Assembly: GCF_016757215.1 (NCBI RefSeq)
Contig: NZ_JAESIY010000006.1
Coordinates: 328,729 to 392,728 of the forward strand
DNA length: 64,000 nucleotides
Reading direction: 5' to 3'
From: Fulvivirga sediminis
Lineage (GTDB): Bacteria; Bacteroidota; Bacteroidia; Cytophagales; Cyclobacteriaceae
Numbering within the stretch: the first letter of the stretch is position 1; each line of letters starts with the position of its first letter. Position numbers and translations under genes: made by a program. Positions 63,982 to 64,000 of this stretch are shown here, piece by piece. The notes under the pieces are model-generated. The model was given only the letters and a program-made list of their open reading frames with translations, searched no databases and was not told where the DNA came from.

Positions 63982-64000
63982 CTGGCAACGACCTACTCTC
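63982..64000 (-). rRNA. rrf: 5S rRNA, 3' end only (cut by window edge)
   Basis: The last 19 bases read on the minus strand as gagagtaggtcgttgccag, which is the conserved 3' end of bacterial 5S rRNA (GGGAGAGTAGGTCG(C)CGCCAG pattern). The gene runs off the right edge. The hairpin at 63941-63974 acts as the operon terminator. Confidence 0.88.

Overview
The window is a compact, AT-rich stretch of chromosome from a member of the Bacteroidota, most likely order Cytophagales. The order is an inference from family content; the exact genus cannot be read from the sequence. Evidence includes type IX secretion genes (porU, porV), several secreted proteins with T9SS type A C-terminal sorting domains, the rpmB-rpmG-DUF4295-ftsY block, DUF6452/DUF6048 genes, BshC with a YtxJ-type bacilliredoxin, and -7 boxes of the TAnnTTTG form. 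No insertion sequence, prophage, CRISPR array or tRNA was seen. Genes lie on both strands with very short gaps and many 1-20 base overlaps.

Layout. 1-979: N-terminal part of an M4 (thermolysin-like) metalloprotease that runs off the left edge. 1.3-8.5 kb: glycine cleavage P protein, an M28 peptidase, lipoyl synthase, an outer-membrane-like protein, and an OsmC/YtxJ convergent pair. 8.5-11.2 kb: a very basic secreted repeat protein with seven exact-length 129-bp tandem repeats. 11.2-15.7 kb: fused 2-oxo-acid dehydrogenase E1, divergent from an M16 peptidase-ispF-mnmD operon. 15.9-22.4 kb: gltB-gltD and a GreA-like protein. 22.5-27.6 kb: two secreted beta-helix proteins for pectin-type polysaccharides, one of which appears to fuse a PL9-like and a PL1 lyase domain. 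28-31.5 kb: 5-FCL, bshC and rimO. 31.6-34.5 kb: DUF6452-DUF6048 facing ftsY, DUF4295, rpmG and rpmB.

34.8-38 kb: ornithine aminotransferase, an orphan cytoplasmic solute-binding protein and hemB. 38-43.3 kb (minus strand): a GroES-like protein with a small partner, RmuC, a small membrane protein, homogentisate dioxygenase and an S41 processing peptidase. 43.5-47.2 kb: hemerythrin-like protein, ruvX, def, a methionine-type aminotransferase and an omega-amidase. 47.2-56.5 kb: an FG-GAP/VCBS T9SS cargo protein, murF, yicC, a large TolB/BamA-like outer membrane protein and an FAD oxidoreductase. 56.5-63.9 kb: MBL hydrolase, pssA, porU, porV and an M16 homologue without zinc ligands. At the right edge lie the last bases of a 5S rRNA on the minus strand, with its terminator.

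Functional threads. PorU and PorV are the sortase and its shuttle partner that process cargo such as the two pectin-active proteins, the FG-GAP protein and probably the M4 protease. BshC and YtxJ point to bacillithiol as the low-molecular-weight thiol. GcvP and LipA (lipoate for GcvH and for E2 subunits served by the fused E1) are linked metabolically. The aminotransferase/omega-amidase pair fits the methionine-salvage transamination module. No clearly unprecedented system was identified. The least explained items are the basic repeat protein, the dual-lyase protein, the orphan solute-binding protein, and the repeated use of TTG starts overlapping TGA stops.
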